Below are positions 43,145-53,908 of a stretch of 64,000 nt of DNA, one piece after another. Source of the stretch: Salegentibacter sp. R32 (GTDB lineage: Bacteria > Bacteroidota > Bacteroidia > Flavobacteriales > Flavobacteriaceae); assembly GCF_008692195.1 (NCBI RefSeq), contig NZ_RXOM01000044.1, forward strand, positions 62,001 through 126,000, given 5' to 3'. Every line of letters begins with the position of its first letter. Position 1 is the first letter of the stretch. Made by a program: the position numbers and the translations under genes. The notes below the pieces were generated by a model. That model saw only the letters and a program-made list of their open reading frames with translations. It was not told the DNA's origin and searched no databases.

Positions 43145-44398
43145 ATGAAGAAACTTTCTTTAGTGATGGTTTTCCTGTTATTTGCAGCAGCAACTTATGC
43201 AGGAGGATATCGTGTGAGTACGCAAGGCCAGCGTGCCTTAGCTATGGGGCATTCCGGAGTTGCGGTGGTAAATTCTGCAGAACTTGCCTTTTTTAATCCT
43301 GCCGGCTTGGTTTTTTTAGAAAACAAATTAAACATATCTGCAGGAGTGACGGGAGTTATTTCCAATGTGAAATATCAAAATGAAATGAGGGGGGCTTTTG
43401 CTGAAACAGACAGTAGCTTAGGGACGCCATTTTATTTATACGCATCTTATAGTATTTCAGAAAAACTAGCATTAGGTTTAAGTATTTATACTCCTTATGG
43501 TAGTAGTGTAGAATGGCCTACTGACTGGTCGGGTTCTCATTTAATAAATAATATAGATTTACAAGCTATTTACATTCAGCCTTTAGTATCTTATAAAATC
43601 ACAGATAATTTAAGTGTGGGTGGTGGACCAATATTTGTTACAGGTTCTGTAAACTTCAATAGAAATATTAACAGAACACTTACTAACGAAGAAGGAGATA
43701 GGTCTAACGTAGAAATAGATGCTTCAGGGGTAACTAGTTTTGGTTGGTCTGCTAGCGCTATGTTTTCGCCTATCGATAGTTTAAGAATTGGCGTGCATTA
43801 TAGATCTGAAATTATCCTAGAAGCAGAAGATGGTGATGCGACATTTAGTAATGTTCCCAATTCACCTTTAGCTCCGGTCTCCAATGGTACCGTTGCTTTT
43901 GACGCAGAATTGCCAATGCCGGCAGAACTAACTATTGGTGCATCCTATGAATTTGATAAATGGCTTTTTGCCTTTGATTATAACCGTACTTTTTGGGGTG
44001 TTTATGATTCTTTGGATATTGATTTTGCACCAGATGAAATTCCCGATTCTATTAACCCAAGAAATTATAAAGACTCCTCTACTTACCGATTTGGGGTACA
44101 ATACAAAGCTCTAGATAAATTGGCGTTACGTTTGGGCTATTACTATGATGAATCTCCAGTGCAATCAGGGTATTTTGCTCCCGAGACTCCGCGTAACGAT
44201 TCACAAGGATATACAGGAGGTTTTTCGTTTGATATCACGCCTAAAATCGCTATCGATGCTTCCTTTGTTTACTTAAGATTTGAAGAAGTAAAAGAGTCTT
44301 ACGATCACTATCAAGAAAATGGTCAGGAAGTTTCCTTTGGCGGTACCTATAAAAGTAACGCGTTCTTACCGGGATTAGGAGTTACATTTAAATTATAA
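43145..44398 (+). CDS. OmpP1/FadL family outer-membrane transport protein
   Basis: A 417-residue FadL-type channel. The signal peptide ends near TYAGG; the mature N-terminus GGYRVSTQGQRALAMGHSGVAVVNSAELAFFNPAGLVFLENK corresponds to the hatch region, with the family NPAG motif. A 14-strand barrel pattern follows to the C-terminal FLPGLGVTFKL. FadL proteins pass fatty acids and other hydrophobic molecules across the outer membrane. The next gene, 12 bases later, encodes an outer-membrane lipid hydrolase candidate. Confidence 0.92.
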   Translation: MKKLSLVMVFLLFAAATYAGGYRVSTQGQRALAMGHSGVAVVNSAELAFFNPAGLVFLENKLNISAGVTGVISNVKYQNEMRGAFAETDSSLGTPFYLYASYSISEKLALGLSIYTPYGSSVEWPTDWSGSHLINNIDLQAIYIQPLVSYKITDNLSVGGGPIFVTGSVNFNRNINRTLTNEEGDRSNVEIDASGVTSFGWSASAMFSPIDSLRIGVHYRSEIILEAEDGDATFSNVPNSPLAPVSNGTVAFDAELPMPAELTIGASYEFDKWLFAFDYNRTFWGVYDSLDIDFAPDEIPDSINPRNYKDSSTYRFGVQYKALDKLALRLGYYYDESPVQSGYFAPETPRNDSQGYTGGFSFDITPKIAIDASFVYLRFEEVKESYDHYQENGQEVSFGGTYKSNAFLPGLGVTFKL

Positions 44399-44410
44399 TA
44401 AAAGAATACA

Positions 44411-45982
44411 ATGATGAAGAATTATATAAAATATATGGCAGTACTGGCTTTAGGGCTGGTAGCCTGCGAACCCGAATTTGACAATTCTGTAGAAGATAAT
44501 GAAGGTTTTTATGATAATGGAGAAGCAGATTTTGGTAATTACGTAGCGTTGGGAAATTCACTAACTGCGGGTTATGCCGATGGAGCGCTTTTTATTCAAG
44601 GACAAGAAAATTCTTATCCTAATATTTTGGCTCAACAGTTTTCACACGTTGGGGGAGGCGATTTTAGACAACCTTTAATGAATGATAATTTAGGAGGTTT
44701 TTTAGTAAATGGAACCCAGCAAGCTAGCACTCGACTTATTCTAGAGGTTGGCTCAAGTGGATCTCCGGCACCAACACCAATTCCCGGAACCCCAACTACC
44801 GAGATAGGTAACACCTTAAGCGGCTCTTTTAATAATATGGGAGTGCCGGGAGCTAAAAGTTTCCATTTAGGCTTTCAAGGATACGGAAATATTGCTGGAT
44901 TACAAAATGGGGCTGCAAATCCTTACTTTGTGCGTTTCCGATCCTCAGAACAAGCAAGTGTCATAGGAGATGCTGTTGCGCAAAACCCTACTTTCTTTTC
45001 TTTGTGGATAGGTAATAACGATGTTTTGAGTTATGCAGTTTCGGGAGGAACTGGAGTCAACCAGACAGGAAACCCTAATCCGTTAACCTACGGAAGTAAT
45101 GATATCACCGATCCTCAAGTGTTTGCCCAGACTTATTCAACAATGGTTCAAGCATTAACTTCAGAAGGTGCTAATGGTGTACTTATTAATATTCCTAGTG
45201 TAACCAGTACTCCTTATTTTAATACTGTGCCTAATAACGCATTGGAACTTGATGCTTCTCAAGCGGCGAACTTAACTGCTTATTTTGGAGCTGTTTCCCA
45301 AGTACTTACAGGTGTATTAATTTCACAAGGTGTCCCTCAGCAGCAAGCAGCTGCTTTAGCTTCACAATATGCAATTACTTTTAATGAAGGGACTAATCGA
45401 TTTATTATTGATGTTCCTGTAACGGAAACTAACCCGTTAGGGTTTAGGCAAATGACAGAAAACGAGCTTATTCAATTGCAGATAGATCAATCTGCTTTGC
45501 TTAATGGTTATGGCTCTGTAGTTATAACTCCTGAAGTTGAACAGGTTTTAGCAACACTAATGCAAGGAGGAACCCCAACTCCTGAAGAGGTGGGTATTCT
45601 TTTTAGTGCAGTAAGTGGTTTAGATGATGTAGATGTTTTGGATAACACGGAAATTTCAGAGATTGAAACTGCCACAACAGCTTTCAATACAACCATTCAA
45701 AATGTTGCCGAAGCAAATGGTTTGGCTATGGTAGATGCCAATGCTATTTTAAATCAAGTAGCTAACGGTGGAATCTCCTATGATGGCGGGGTCATTACTG
45801 CTGAATTTGCTACAGGTGGAGCTTTTTCTCTAGATGGAATTCATTTAACACCTAGAGGAAATGCTGTAATTGCTAATGAAATTATCAAGCAGCTTAATGA
45901 AACATATAACGCCACAATTCCAGTAGTGAATATTGGAGATTACAATGGAAGCCCTTCGATAGGAAGCGGTTCTGCACAGTAA
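44411..45982 (+). CDS. Lipoprotein of the SGNH/GDSL hydrolase superfamily
   Basis: A 523-residue lipoprotein: signal peptide with lipobox ending LVACE (Cys19), then an acidic stretch. The SGNH motifs are GNSLTAG (nucleophile Ser50), a block-III WIGNNDVL, and a C-terminal DGIHLTPRGNAV holding the Asp-x-x-His of the triad. It is longer than typical GDSL enzymes because of an insert of about 200 residues (about 230-440). It probably cleaves esters at the outer membrane, and pairing with the FadL-like channel suggests lipid breakdown and uptake. The terminator 28 bases after the stop ends the unit. Confidence 0.87.
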   Translation: MMKNYIKYMAVLALGLVACEPEFDNSVEDNEGFYDNGEADFGNYVALGNSLTAGYADGALFIQGQENSYPNILAQQFSHVGGGDFRQPLMNDNLGGFLVNGTQQASTRLILEVGSSGSPAPTPIPGTPTTEIGNTLSGSFNNMGVPGAKSFHLGFQGYGNIAGLQNGAANPYFVRFRSSEQASVIGDAVAQNPTFFSLWIGNNDVLSYAVSGGTGVNQTGNPNPLTYGSNDITDPQVFAQTYSTMVQALTSEGANGVLINIPSVTSTPYFNTVPNNALELDASQAANLTAYFGAVSQVLTGVLISQGVPQQQAAALASQYAITFNEGTNRFIIDVPVTETNPLGFRQMTENELIQLQIDQSALLNGYGSVVITPEVEQVLATLMQGGTPTPEEVGILFSAVSGLDDVDVLDNTEISEIETATTAFNTTIQNVAEANGLAMVDANAILNQVANGGISYDGGVITAEFATGGAFSLDGIHLTPRGNAVIANEIIKQLNETYNATIPVVNIGDYNGSPSIGSGSAQ

Positions 45983-46009
45983 GAGTTATAGAAGTTTTAA
46001 AAAATGATT

Positions 46010-46042
46010 AAAAGTGTTTACAATACGTAGGCACTTTTTTAA
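46010..46042 (+). terminator. Terminator after the GDSL lipoprotein gene
   Basis: AAAAGTGTTTAC (46010-46021) pairs with GTAGGCACTTTT (46027-46038) through 10 Watson-Crick and two G-U pairs, with a five-base loop and a following T-run. Confidence 0.78.
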
Positions 46043-46061
46043 TTTTATAGCATAAAGTTTT

Positions 46062-46412
46062 ATGATGAAAACAATACTTAAAATATTAATTACGGCATTT
46101 ATTGTAGTCGCACTGGCTAATTTACTTCCCGGTGTGGCAATTCAAAATTACTTTACCGGTATTTTGGTGGCAGCCGTTTTGGGCTTAATGAATTTAATTG
46201 TGAGACCAATAATCGTGTTATTTACTTTACCGGTAACTATCGTTACGTTAGGACTCTTTCTCTTGGTCATTAATGCTTTTATCGTGCTTATGGTCGATGG
46301 TTTGATAGGTGGTTTTGTAGTCGATGGTTTTTGGTGGGCGCTATTCTTTAGCATTTTGCTTTCCTTTTTTCAAGCCGTCTTATTTTCGGTTTTTAAAGAA
46401 AAGAAATCCTAA
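46062..46412 (+). CDS. Small four-helix membrane protein, PF04020 (YvlD) family
   Basis: A 116-residue protein with four hydrophobic helices and the PF04020 pattern GVAIQNYFTGILVAAVLGLMNLIVRPIIVLFTLPVTIVTLGLFLLVINAFIVLMVDGLIGGF (residues about 25-86). These proteins are sometimes labelled phage holin family, but nothing phage-like surrounds it; the function is unknown. It lies alone between a terminator and the trigger factor promoter. Confidence 0.88.
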   Translation: MMKTILKILITAFIVVALANLLPGVAIQNYFTGILVAAVLGLMNLIVRPIIVLFTLPVTIVTLGLFLLVINAFIVLMVDGLIGGFVVDGFWWALFFSILLSFFQAVLFSVFKEKKS

Positions 46413-46423
46413 GGATTAAAAAC

Positions 46424-46454
46424 TTGGTTGGCAGGTAAATAAATTGTAATTTTG
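46424..46454 (+). promoter_or_regulatory. Bacteroidetes-type promoter for tig
   Basis: TTG (46424-46426), a 20-base spacer and TAATTTTG (46447-46454) match the -33/-7 consensus, 27 bases before the tig ATG. Confidence 0.7.
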
Positions 46455-46481
46455 CACACCAATTTTTTAGAAGAATAAAGA

Positions 46482-47804
46482 ATGAACATCACAAGAGAAA
46501 ATATCGACGAGCTTAATGCTGTAGTGAAAGTTGAAATCGAAAAAGACGATTACAACCCCAAAGTTGAAAAAGTTTTAAAAGATTACCGTAAAAACGCCAA
46601 TATTCCAGGTTTTAGAAAAGGCCATGTACCTATGGGCTTAATTAAAAAGCAGTACGGTCAAGCGGTACTTGTAGATGAGGTGAACAAACTTCTTCAAGAA
46701 AACTTAAACAAATACCTAACTGAAGAAAAACTGGACGTATTAGGAAATCCACTTCCAAAAGAACAAGAAGATTTCGATTGGAATAAAGATGACTATTCTT
46801 TTGAATTTGAATTAGGACTTTCCCCACAGTTTGAGGTGGATGTGAAAACCAAAGAACCTATTACACATTACCAGATTGTTGCCGATGAGGAGATGGTAGA
46901 AAACCAAATTAAAACCATTCAAAAGCAATACGGGAAATTAGTTTCTAAAGACGAAGCAGAAGAAGGTGATTTAGTGGCCGGAACTTTCAAAAATGAAGAA
47001 GAAGGGATAGAAAATACCAGTACACTTCCGCTAGAAAAAATAAAAGGAAAACGTAACCTAAATAAATTTGTTGGTGCTAAGGTTGGAGATGTTTTAGAAT
47101 TAAAAACAAAAGGCCTTTTTGAAGACGATCACGATTTAATCGAATTCTTAAAAGTTGAACATGATAAAGCGCACGATTTAGATATTGAAATAACTTTTGA
47201 GATTACTGAAATCAACAAACAAGAACCTGCAGAATTAGATCAGGAATTGTTTGATAAATTATTCGGAAAAGATAACGTGAAAACGGTTACCGAATTAAAA
47301 GAAAAAATCAAGGAAGACGCAGAAAATCAATTCAAGCAACAAAGCGATCAACAGTTATTGAATGATGTAACAGAAGCTTTAATTGAAAAAACCAATTTTG
47401 AACTTCCGGCAGAATTTCTTCAGCGTTGGATCATGGTGAGCGGAGAAAAACAACTTACCGAAGACGAAGCAAAAGAAGAATACGAAAAAAGTGAAAAAGG
47501 ATTACGCTTTCAGTTAATTGAAGGAAAGTTAATTCAGGAGAATGAACTTCAGGTTCAATTAGATGAAATCAAAGACCTAACTAAAGATCGTATCAAAATG
47601 CAGATGGCTCAGTTTGGCCAGATGGATCCTTCAGATAAAGATTTAGAAGATATTACCGCAAGAGTACTTTCTAACCAAGATGAGGTGAAGAAAATATCTG
47701 AGCAGGTAATGAATCAAAAGTTACTGGATTTCTATAAAGAGAACGCTAACTTAGAGCAAAAAGAAGTTACTTACGAAAATTTTGTTAAGGAAGTTTATAA
47801 GTAA
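46482..47804 (+). CDS. tig: Trigger factor (ribosome-associated chaperone)
   Basis: A 440-residue trigger factor. The N-terminal ribosome-binding domain has the docking loop NIPGFRKGHVPMGLIKKQYG (about residues 34-53, with the GFRxGxxP core). The middle FKBP-type segment (about 150-235) is degenerate, as in other Bacteroidetes trigger factors, and the C-terminal helical chaperone arms (about 240-440) end in KEVTYENFVKEVYK. It shields nascent chains at the exit tunnel. Proximity to clpP and clpX is conserved in many bacteria, though here a terminator separates tig from clpP. Confidence 0.95.
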   Translation: MNITRENIDELNAVVKVEIEKDDYNPKVEKVLKDYRKNANIPGFRKGHVPMGLIKKQYGQAVLVDEVNKLLQENLNKYLTEEKLDVLGNPLPKEQEDFDWNKDDYSFEFELGLSPQFEVDVKTKEPITHYQIVADEEMVENQIKTIQKQYGKLVSKDEAEEGDLVAGTFKNEEEGIENTSTLPLEKIKGKRNLNKFVGAKVGDVLELKTKGLFEDDHDLIEFLKVEHDKAHDLDIEITFEITEINKQEPAELDQELFDKLFGKDNVKTVTELKEKIKEDAENQFKQQSDQQLLNDVTEALIEKTNFELPAEFLQRWIMVSGEKQLTEDEAKEEYEKSEKGLRFQLIEGKLIQENELQVQLDEIKDLTKDRIKMQMAQFGQMDPSDKDLEDITARVLSNQDEVKKISEQVMNQKLLDFYKENANLEQKEVTYENFVKEVYK

Positions 47805-47831
47805 TTTTTTTGATAATTTATAACTATATTT

Positions 47832-47866
47832 AAGGCGTTAAACCAGTAAGGAATAACGCCTTTTTT
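47832..47866 (+). terminator. Terminator after tig
   Basis: AAGGCGTTA (47832-47840) pairs perfectly with TAACGCCTT (47854-47862); the 13-base loop is followed by a T-run. Confidence 0.82.
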
Positions 47867-47876
47867 AGTCAAAATA

Positions 47877-47891
47877 CACGGATTTCCCGTG
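47877..47891 (+). promoter_or_regulatory. Short hairpin in the clpP leader
   Basis: CACGG (47877-47881) pairs with CCGTG (47887-47891) around a five-base loop, 26 bases before the clpP ATG. It may be a protein-binding inverted repeat or chance. No -7 box is seen in this leader. Confidence 0.25.
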
Positions 47892-47916
47892 CAAAAACCG
47901 AAAGGAATATATAACT

Positions 47917-48597
47917 ATGGATTTTGGAAAAGAATTTGAAAAATTTGCTGTAAAAGATCAAGGAATTAACAGCAATTACTACAATAAAATTGTAAGCAGT
48001 ATGATGCCGCAAGGCATGACACCAAACATTATCGAAGAACGCCAGATGAACGCAGTAGCGATGGACGTTTTTTCGCGTTTAATGATGGATCGTATTATTT
48101 TTATGGGAACTGCTATTAATGATCAAGTGGCGAATATCATTCAGGCACAATTGCTTTTTTTAGAAAGTACCGATGCCAATAAAGACATTCAAATATACAT
48201 CAACTCGCCGGGAGGTAGCGTTTATGCCGGTTTAGGTATTTATGATACCATGCAGTTTATCAAACCCGATGTGGCAACCATCTGTACTGGGATGGCGGCT
48301 TCTATGGGAGCTGTTTTACTTTGTGCCGGAGAAGCAGGAAAACGTAGCGGATTGCCACATTCAAGAGTGATGATTCACCAACCTCTTGGTGGAGCTCAAG
48401 GACAAGCGAGTGATATTGAAATTACAGCGAGAGAGATTTTAACCTTAAAGGAAGAGCTTTATAAGATTATAGCTAAGCATAGTGGTCAATCTTACGATAA
48501 AGTTCATGAAGATAGTGATCGTGATTACTGGATGAAGGCAGATAAAGCCAAAGAATACGGTATGATCGACGAAATTTTAGTTAGAGAGAAAGAATAA
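47917..48597 (+). CDS. clpP: ATP-dependent Clp protease proteolytic subunit
   Basis: A 226-residue ClpP serine protease with a complete triad: Ser129 in TGMAASMGAVL, His154 in MIHQPLGGAQGQ and Asp203 in DSDRDYWM. The strand motif INSPGGSVYAGLGIYD is intact. The N-terminal 25-30 residues before the conserved core probably include a propeptide. ClpP tetradecamers degrade proteins fed by ClpX, encoded three bases downstream. Confidence 0.97.
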   Translation: MDFGKEFEKFAVKDQGINSNYYNKIVSSMMPQGMTPNIIEERQMNAVAMDVFSRLMMDRIIFMGTAINDQVANIIQAQLLFLESTDANKDIQIYINSPGGSVYAGLGIYDTMQFIKPDVATICTGMAASMGAVLLCAGEAGKRSGLPHSRVMIHQPLGGAQGQASDIEITAREILTLKEELYKIIAKHSGQSYDKVHEDSDRDYWMKADKAKEYGMIDEILVREKE

Positions 48598-48600
48598 TTT

Positions 48601-49833
48601 ATGGCGAAAGAAGAATTAGAATGTTCCTTCTGCGGAAGAAAAAAACCGGAAACCAATTTACTTATTGCCGGACTCGATGCTCATATCTGTGATCGTTGTA
48701 TCGAGCAGGCGCACGGTATTGTGGTGGAAGAATCCAAGCAAGAAGGAGCAAAAGAACTTACTTCAGAATTAATGCTTCGTAAACCGAAGGCAATTCATAC
48801 TTTTTTAGAAGATTACGTAATCGGTCAAGATTACACTAAAAAAGTACTTTCCGTAGCGGTTTACAACCACTATAAACGTTTATTGCAACCTCAGGATGAA
48901 GATGATATTGAAATCCAAAAAAGTAATATCATTATGGTGGGGCAAACGGGTACCGGTAAAACCTTAATGGCAAAAACCATTGCAAAGATGCTCAATGTAC
49001 CTTTAGCAATTGTTGATGCTACCGTACTCACTGAGGCAGGTTATGTAGGAGAAGATGTAGAAAGTATTTTAACCCGTTTACTGCAAGCAGCAGATTACAA
49101 CCTGGAAAAAGCACAGCAGGGAATCGTTTTTATTGATGAAATTGACAAGATTGCCCGTAAAAGTGATAATCCTTCCATTACTCGTGATGTAAGCGGGGAA
49201 GGAGTACAACAAGCTTTATTGAAGTTGCTAGAAGGTACTACTGTAAACGTTCCGCCAAAAGGAGGAAGAAAGCATCCCGATCAAAAATTTATTGAAGTAG
49301 ATACTAGCAATATTTTATTTATTGCCGGTGGAGCTTTTGATGGTATTGAGCGAAACATTTCTAAGCGTTTAAATATTCAAGCCGTAGGTTATTCAGCTTC
49401 CAGAAGTGAAGACCAAATTGAAAAGGAAAACCTATTGAAATATATTATTCCGAAAGATTTAAAAGACTTCGGTTTAATTCCTGAAATTATTGGTCGTTTA
49501 CCGGTATTAACCTATATGAACCCGCTAGATGCCGAAACACTTCGAGCGATTCTTACCGAGCCTAAAAACGCATTGGTGAAACAATATAAAAAGCTATTCG
49601 CGATGGATGATATCGAATTTGATATTACCGATGGCGCCTTAGATTATATTGTTGAAAAAGCCATTGAATATAAGCTTGGAGCAAGAGGTTTACGTTCCCT
49701 TTGTGAAGCTATCTTAACCGATGCGATGTTTGATTTACCCGAAAGCGAGGAAACCGAATTTAAGGTAACAAAAGCCTATGCAGAAAAAGCTTTACAGAAA
49801 TCAACCATCAAGAAATTGAAGGCGGTTTCATAA
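48601..49833 (+). CDS. clpX: ATP-dependent Clp protease ATP-binding subunit ClpX
   Basis: A 410-residue ClpX. The N-terminal zinc-binding domain has four cysteines (Cys8, Cys11, Cys30, Cys33). The AAA+ module carries Walker A GQTGTGKT (114-121), Walker [12 protein letters not shown], the pore-loop [11 protein letters not shown] and the ClpP-contacting IGF-type loop region, with sensor-2 GARGLRS near the C-terminus. It unfolds substrates and passes them to ClpP. Transcribed with clpP and ended by a strong terminator. Confidence 0.97.
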   Translation: MAKEELECSFCGRKKPETNLLIAGLDAHICDRCIEQAHGIVVEESKQEGAKELTSELMLRKPKAIHTFLEDYVIGQDYTKKVLSVAVYNHYKRLLQPQDEDDIEIQKSNIIMVGQTGTGKTLMAKTIAKMLNVPLAIVDATVLTEAGYVGEDVESILTRLLQAADYNLEKAQQGIVFIDEIDKIARKSDNPSITRDVSGEGVQQALLKLLEGTTVNVPPKGGRKHPDQKFIEVDTSNILFIAGGAFDGIERNISKRLNIQAVGYSASRSEDQIEKENLLKYIIPKDLKDFGLIPEIIGRLPVLTYMNPLDAETLRAILTEPKNALVKQYKKLFAMDDIEFDITDGALDYIVEKAIEYKLGARGLRSLCEAILTDAMFDLPESEETEFKVTKAYAEKALQKSTIKKLKAVS

Positions 49834-49856
49834 AGAAGCGATATAATTAATATTTT

Positions 49857-49888
49857 AAAAGCCCACTCATTTTGAGTGGGCTTTTTAG
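49857..49888 (+). terminator. Terminator after clpX
   Basis: A 13-bp perfect stem, AAAAGCCCACTCA (49857-49869) with TGAGTGGGCTTTT (49873-49885), has a three-base loop and flanking A- and T-runs. Confidence 0.92.
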
Positions 49889-49934
49889 TTATGTTGGTTT
49901 TTCTTTTAATTCAATAATTGTCGTTAGATTTTTC

Positions 49935-49994
49935 GTCATTCCTGACTTGATTCTGAAGAGAATTACGTGTCACTTCGAGCGGAGTCGAGAAGTG
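49935..49994. repeat. Interspersed intergenic repeat with CACTTCGAG...GAAGTG core
   Basis: After the clpX terminator lies a stretch GTCATTCCTGACTTGATTC... (49935 on) ending in an imperfect palindrome CACTTCGAGCGGAGTCGAGAAGTG (49971-49994) whose outer arms CACTTC and GAAGTG pair. Similar short palindromes recur between genes in many Flavobacteriaceae genomes. Together with the terminator and 19 further bases it fills the 180-base gap between clpX and the convergent ABC1 kinase gene. It has one copy in this window. Confidence 0.55.
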
Positions 49995-50013
49995 ATTTTT
50001 TTCTCAATACTTA

Positions 50014-51660
50014 CTATCTGTCCTTAAAAATAATATTGAACATTAATATAACTCCACCAAGAGCAGCTAATAAAAATAAGATAATCGCTAAACCGGGATA
50101 ACCAAAAATCGTGAAGCTGGTAGGAACTTGCATTAACATGGCTGCCCCGATAATTAAGGAAGCTAAAATTAAACCCAGTGTGATTCTGTTGGCTACTTTT
50201 TGAAGTCCTTGGGTAAGCTGTTCTTCATCTAAAACTTCAAGATTCAATTTCAGGTCGTTATTTGCTAACAAACCCGATACTTTGTTTAATCTGCGTGGAG
50301 CTTGTTCGATTAACTTTTTTAAGTCAATTAGTACATGGAAAAAATTTTCTGGCTTTAATTCTTCCCACATTTTCTTCTGCATTAATTTTTTAAGATGATG
50401 ACGAATAGCAGGTTGCAATTCAAATTCTGGATCTAATTCAGCAATAATCTGATCCATGTTCATCAACACTTTTCCAAGGATATTGATTTCTACGGGAATA
50501 TGAATTCCGTTTTGTGCCGCGACCTGATTAATCTGAATAAGCAATCGTCCGGTTTTTAAATCTTTGGCCTTGCTGTTTTCGCTTTCAAAAAGTAACCGAT
50601 TTAAAATATGTTTAAAATGTTCAATATCGGCATCTTTATCAATTTCACTTATTTGTTGTAAAAGTTCAGCTGTTTTATCGCCATCGGTTTTACTTACTGC
50701 CATTAAAAGCTGAAGAATGTTTTCTCTTAAGGTGGAAGAAAACCGAGCCGTCATTCCTGCATCAAGCAAGACCAACTCACAATCTTTGGTAAGATGAATG
50801 TTTCCCGGGTGTGGATCTGCATGTACAAAACCGTCTTCTAAAATTTGCTGCAAATAGGCTTTTACCAATTCTTCCACAAGTGGCGTGTAATTTTCTTCAA
50901 TTTTTTTGAAAGGAGAAATTGAAGTCACTTTTACGCCCTCCATATATTCCATCGTCAAGACTCGTTTCGTGGAATAATCTTGAATAGGCTTAGGAATCCT
51001 GATTTTTTTAAATTGCTGAAGGTTTTTGCTTAAGGTAGTTAAATTTCGGGCTTCTTTTTCATAATCTAATTCCTGTAAAAGAATGTACCGAAGCTCTTCC
51101 AGTACGTCATTAAAAGCATATTGCTTAGCAGTTTTGGAATGTTTAACTGAAAAGTCTGCAATTTCTGAAAGTGTATCTAAATCCTTTAAAAAATCTTCTT
51201 GAATATTAGGACGCTGAATTTTAACAACCACTTTTTTACCTGATCGTAAACGGGCCATATGCACTTGACCAATGGAAGCACTAGCTAAAGGTTTTTCTTC
51301 GAATTCTTCAAATGCTTTAGAAATTCGTGTGCCTAGTTCTTCTTCAACAATTTCGTGTATTTTTTCATAAGGGATGGTTGGCGCATCGTCTTGTAGGCAA
51401 GCTAATTCATTTAAATAAGGCTCTGGTAGCAAATCGGGTCGGGTAGAGAGTAGTTGACCTAATTTAATGTAGGTTGGCCCCATTTGCTTTAAATCTTCTG
51501 CTAATTCTTCAGGGGAATGTTCAAAGTGGAAATCTTCCCGACTTTGGGTTTCTTCCATCGCATGGGAAGAAGTATATTTTAGAAGTTCACTATTCCAATA
51601 CTTCAGCATAAAGCTGAAAAATTTTTGATAGTGTTGAAATTTTTCAGAAAAGTTGGTCAT
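50014..51660 (-). CDS. ABC1/UbiB/AarF family atypical kinase
   Basis: A 548-residue ABC1-family protein. The diagnostic KxGQ motif is in GPTYIKLGQLLSTRPDLLP (about residues 44-62), the Ala-rich loop is ASASIGQVHMARL, and the catalytic loop reads VHADPHPGNIHL with VLLDAGMTAR as the metal-binding aspartate motif. Two helices at the C-terminus (about 486-508, 517-545) anchor it in the membrane. UbiB supports quinone biosynthesis; in a menaquinone-using Bacteroidete the analogous role is likely but unproven. It follows groEL on the same strand, separated by a terminator. Confidence 0.92.
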   Translation of the reverse strand: MTNFSEKFQHYQKFFSFMLKYWNSELLKYTSSHAMEETQSREDFHFEHSPEELAEDLKQMGPTYIKLGQLLSTRPDLLPEPYLNELACLQDDAPTIPYEKIHEIVEEELGTRISKAFEEFEEKPLASASIGQVHMARLRSGKKVVVKIQRPNIQEDFLKDLDTLSEIADFSVKHSKTAKQYAFNDVLEELRYILLQELDYEKEARNLTTLSKNLQQFKKIRIPKPIQDYSTKRVLTMEYMEGVKVTSISPFKKIEENYTPLVEELVKAYLQQILEDGFVHADPHPGNIHLTKDCELVLLDAGMTARFSSTLRENILQLLMAVSKTDGDKTAELLQQISEIDKDADIEHFKHILNRLLFESENSKAKDLKTGRLLIQINQVAAQNGIHIPVEINILGKVLMNMDQIIAELDPEFELQPAIRHHLKKLMQKKMWEELKPENFFHVLIDLKKLIEQAPRRLNKVSGLLANNDLKLNLEVLDEEQLTQGLQKVANRITLGLILASLIIGAAMLMQVPTSFTIFGYPGLAIILFLLAALGGVILMFNIIFKDR

Positions 51661-51729
51661 TTCCCAGTTTTTTCTAAAAGTAATTATTTAAAAACTAGGC
51701 TTGCTGCTTGTAAACTATATTTTAACAAA

Positions 51730-51761
51730 AGAAAAACCCTGCTGAAAATTCAACAGGGTTT
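51730..51761 (-). terminator. Terminator after groEL
   Basis: Read on the minus strand, AAACCCTGTTG (51761-51751) pairs with CAGCAGGGTTT-like 51744-51734 with one mismatch and an A/T loop; a run of T follows. It lies 23 bases past the groEL stop. Confidence 0.82.
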
Positions 51762-51783
51762 ATTAATTAAAGATGCTTTAATC

Positions 51784-53445
<1,662 letters not shown>

Positions 53446-53481
53446 TTAATTCTTACTTGAATTTTTGTGAATTGAGATTAA

Positions 53482-53757
53482 TTAAAGAATACCTAAGATT
53501 TCACTTTCTTTCATAATCAGGTAATCTTTACCTTCTAATTTAAGCTCGCTACCAGAAAATTTACCGTAAAGAACTTGATCTCCTTCTTTTACGGTCATAT
53601 CGTAATCTTTAGTACCATTACCAACGGCTACTACTTTACCGTGTTGAGGTTTTTCTTTTGCAGAATCCGGAATGTAAATACCAGAAGCGGTTTTGGTTTC
53701 TGCCTCTACCGGCTCTACTACAACTCTATCGGCTAGAGGTTTAAATTTTAATCCCAT
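53482..53757 (-). CDS. groS: 10 kDa co-chaperonin GroES
   Basis: A 91-residue GroES with the N-terminal [27 protein letters not shown] (the mobile loop is about 16-33) and the closing [14 protein letters not shown]. It caps GroEL. The 151-base gap to secG contains the secG terminator and an AT-rich stretch (53758-53850) that should carry the groESL promoter, although no TAnnTTTG box is obvious there. Confidence 0.98.
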   Translation of the reverse strand: MGLKFKPLADRVVVEPVEAETKTASGIYIPDSAKEKPQHGKVVAVGNGTKDYDMTVKEGDQVLYGKFSGSELKLEGKDYLIMKESEILGIL

Positions 53758-53850
53758 ATTTTTAAATATTTTAGTTAATATATTTTGATTGTTTGGCTTT
53801 AGATTATTCGAAAATTATGCCAATAGAAGTTTGCTGCCAGAAGGCAAAAA

Positions 53851-53886
53851 AAAATGCCAACTTGTCATTGACAGTTGGCATTTTTT
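53851..53886 (-). terminator. Terminator between secG and groES
   Basis: ATGCCAACT (53854-53862) pairs perfectly with AGTTGGCAT (53873-53881). Runs of A and T on both sides allow function on the minus strand, ending the miaB-to-secG transcript before groES. Confidence 0.85.
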
Positions 53887-53908
53887 ATGAAATTGAAAAT
53901 TTACTTTC

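Noticed and set aside
46062-46412. A phage holin-family label for the small membrane protein, hinting at a prophage.
   Set aside because: The PF04020 pattern belongs to a broad bacterial membrane family. No integrase, capsid, lysin or attachment site is present, and the neighbours are housekeeping genes.
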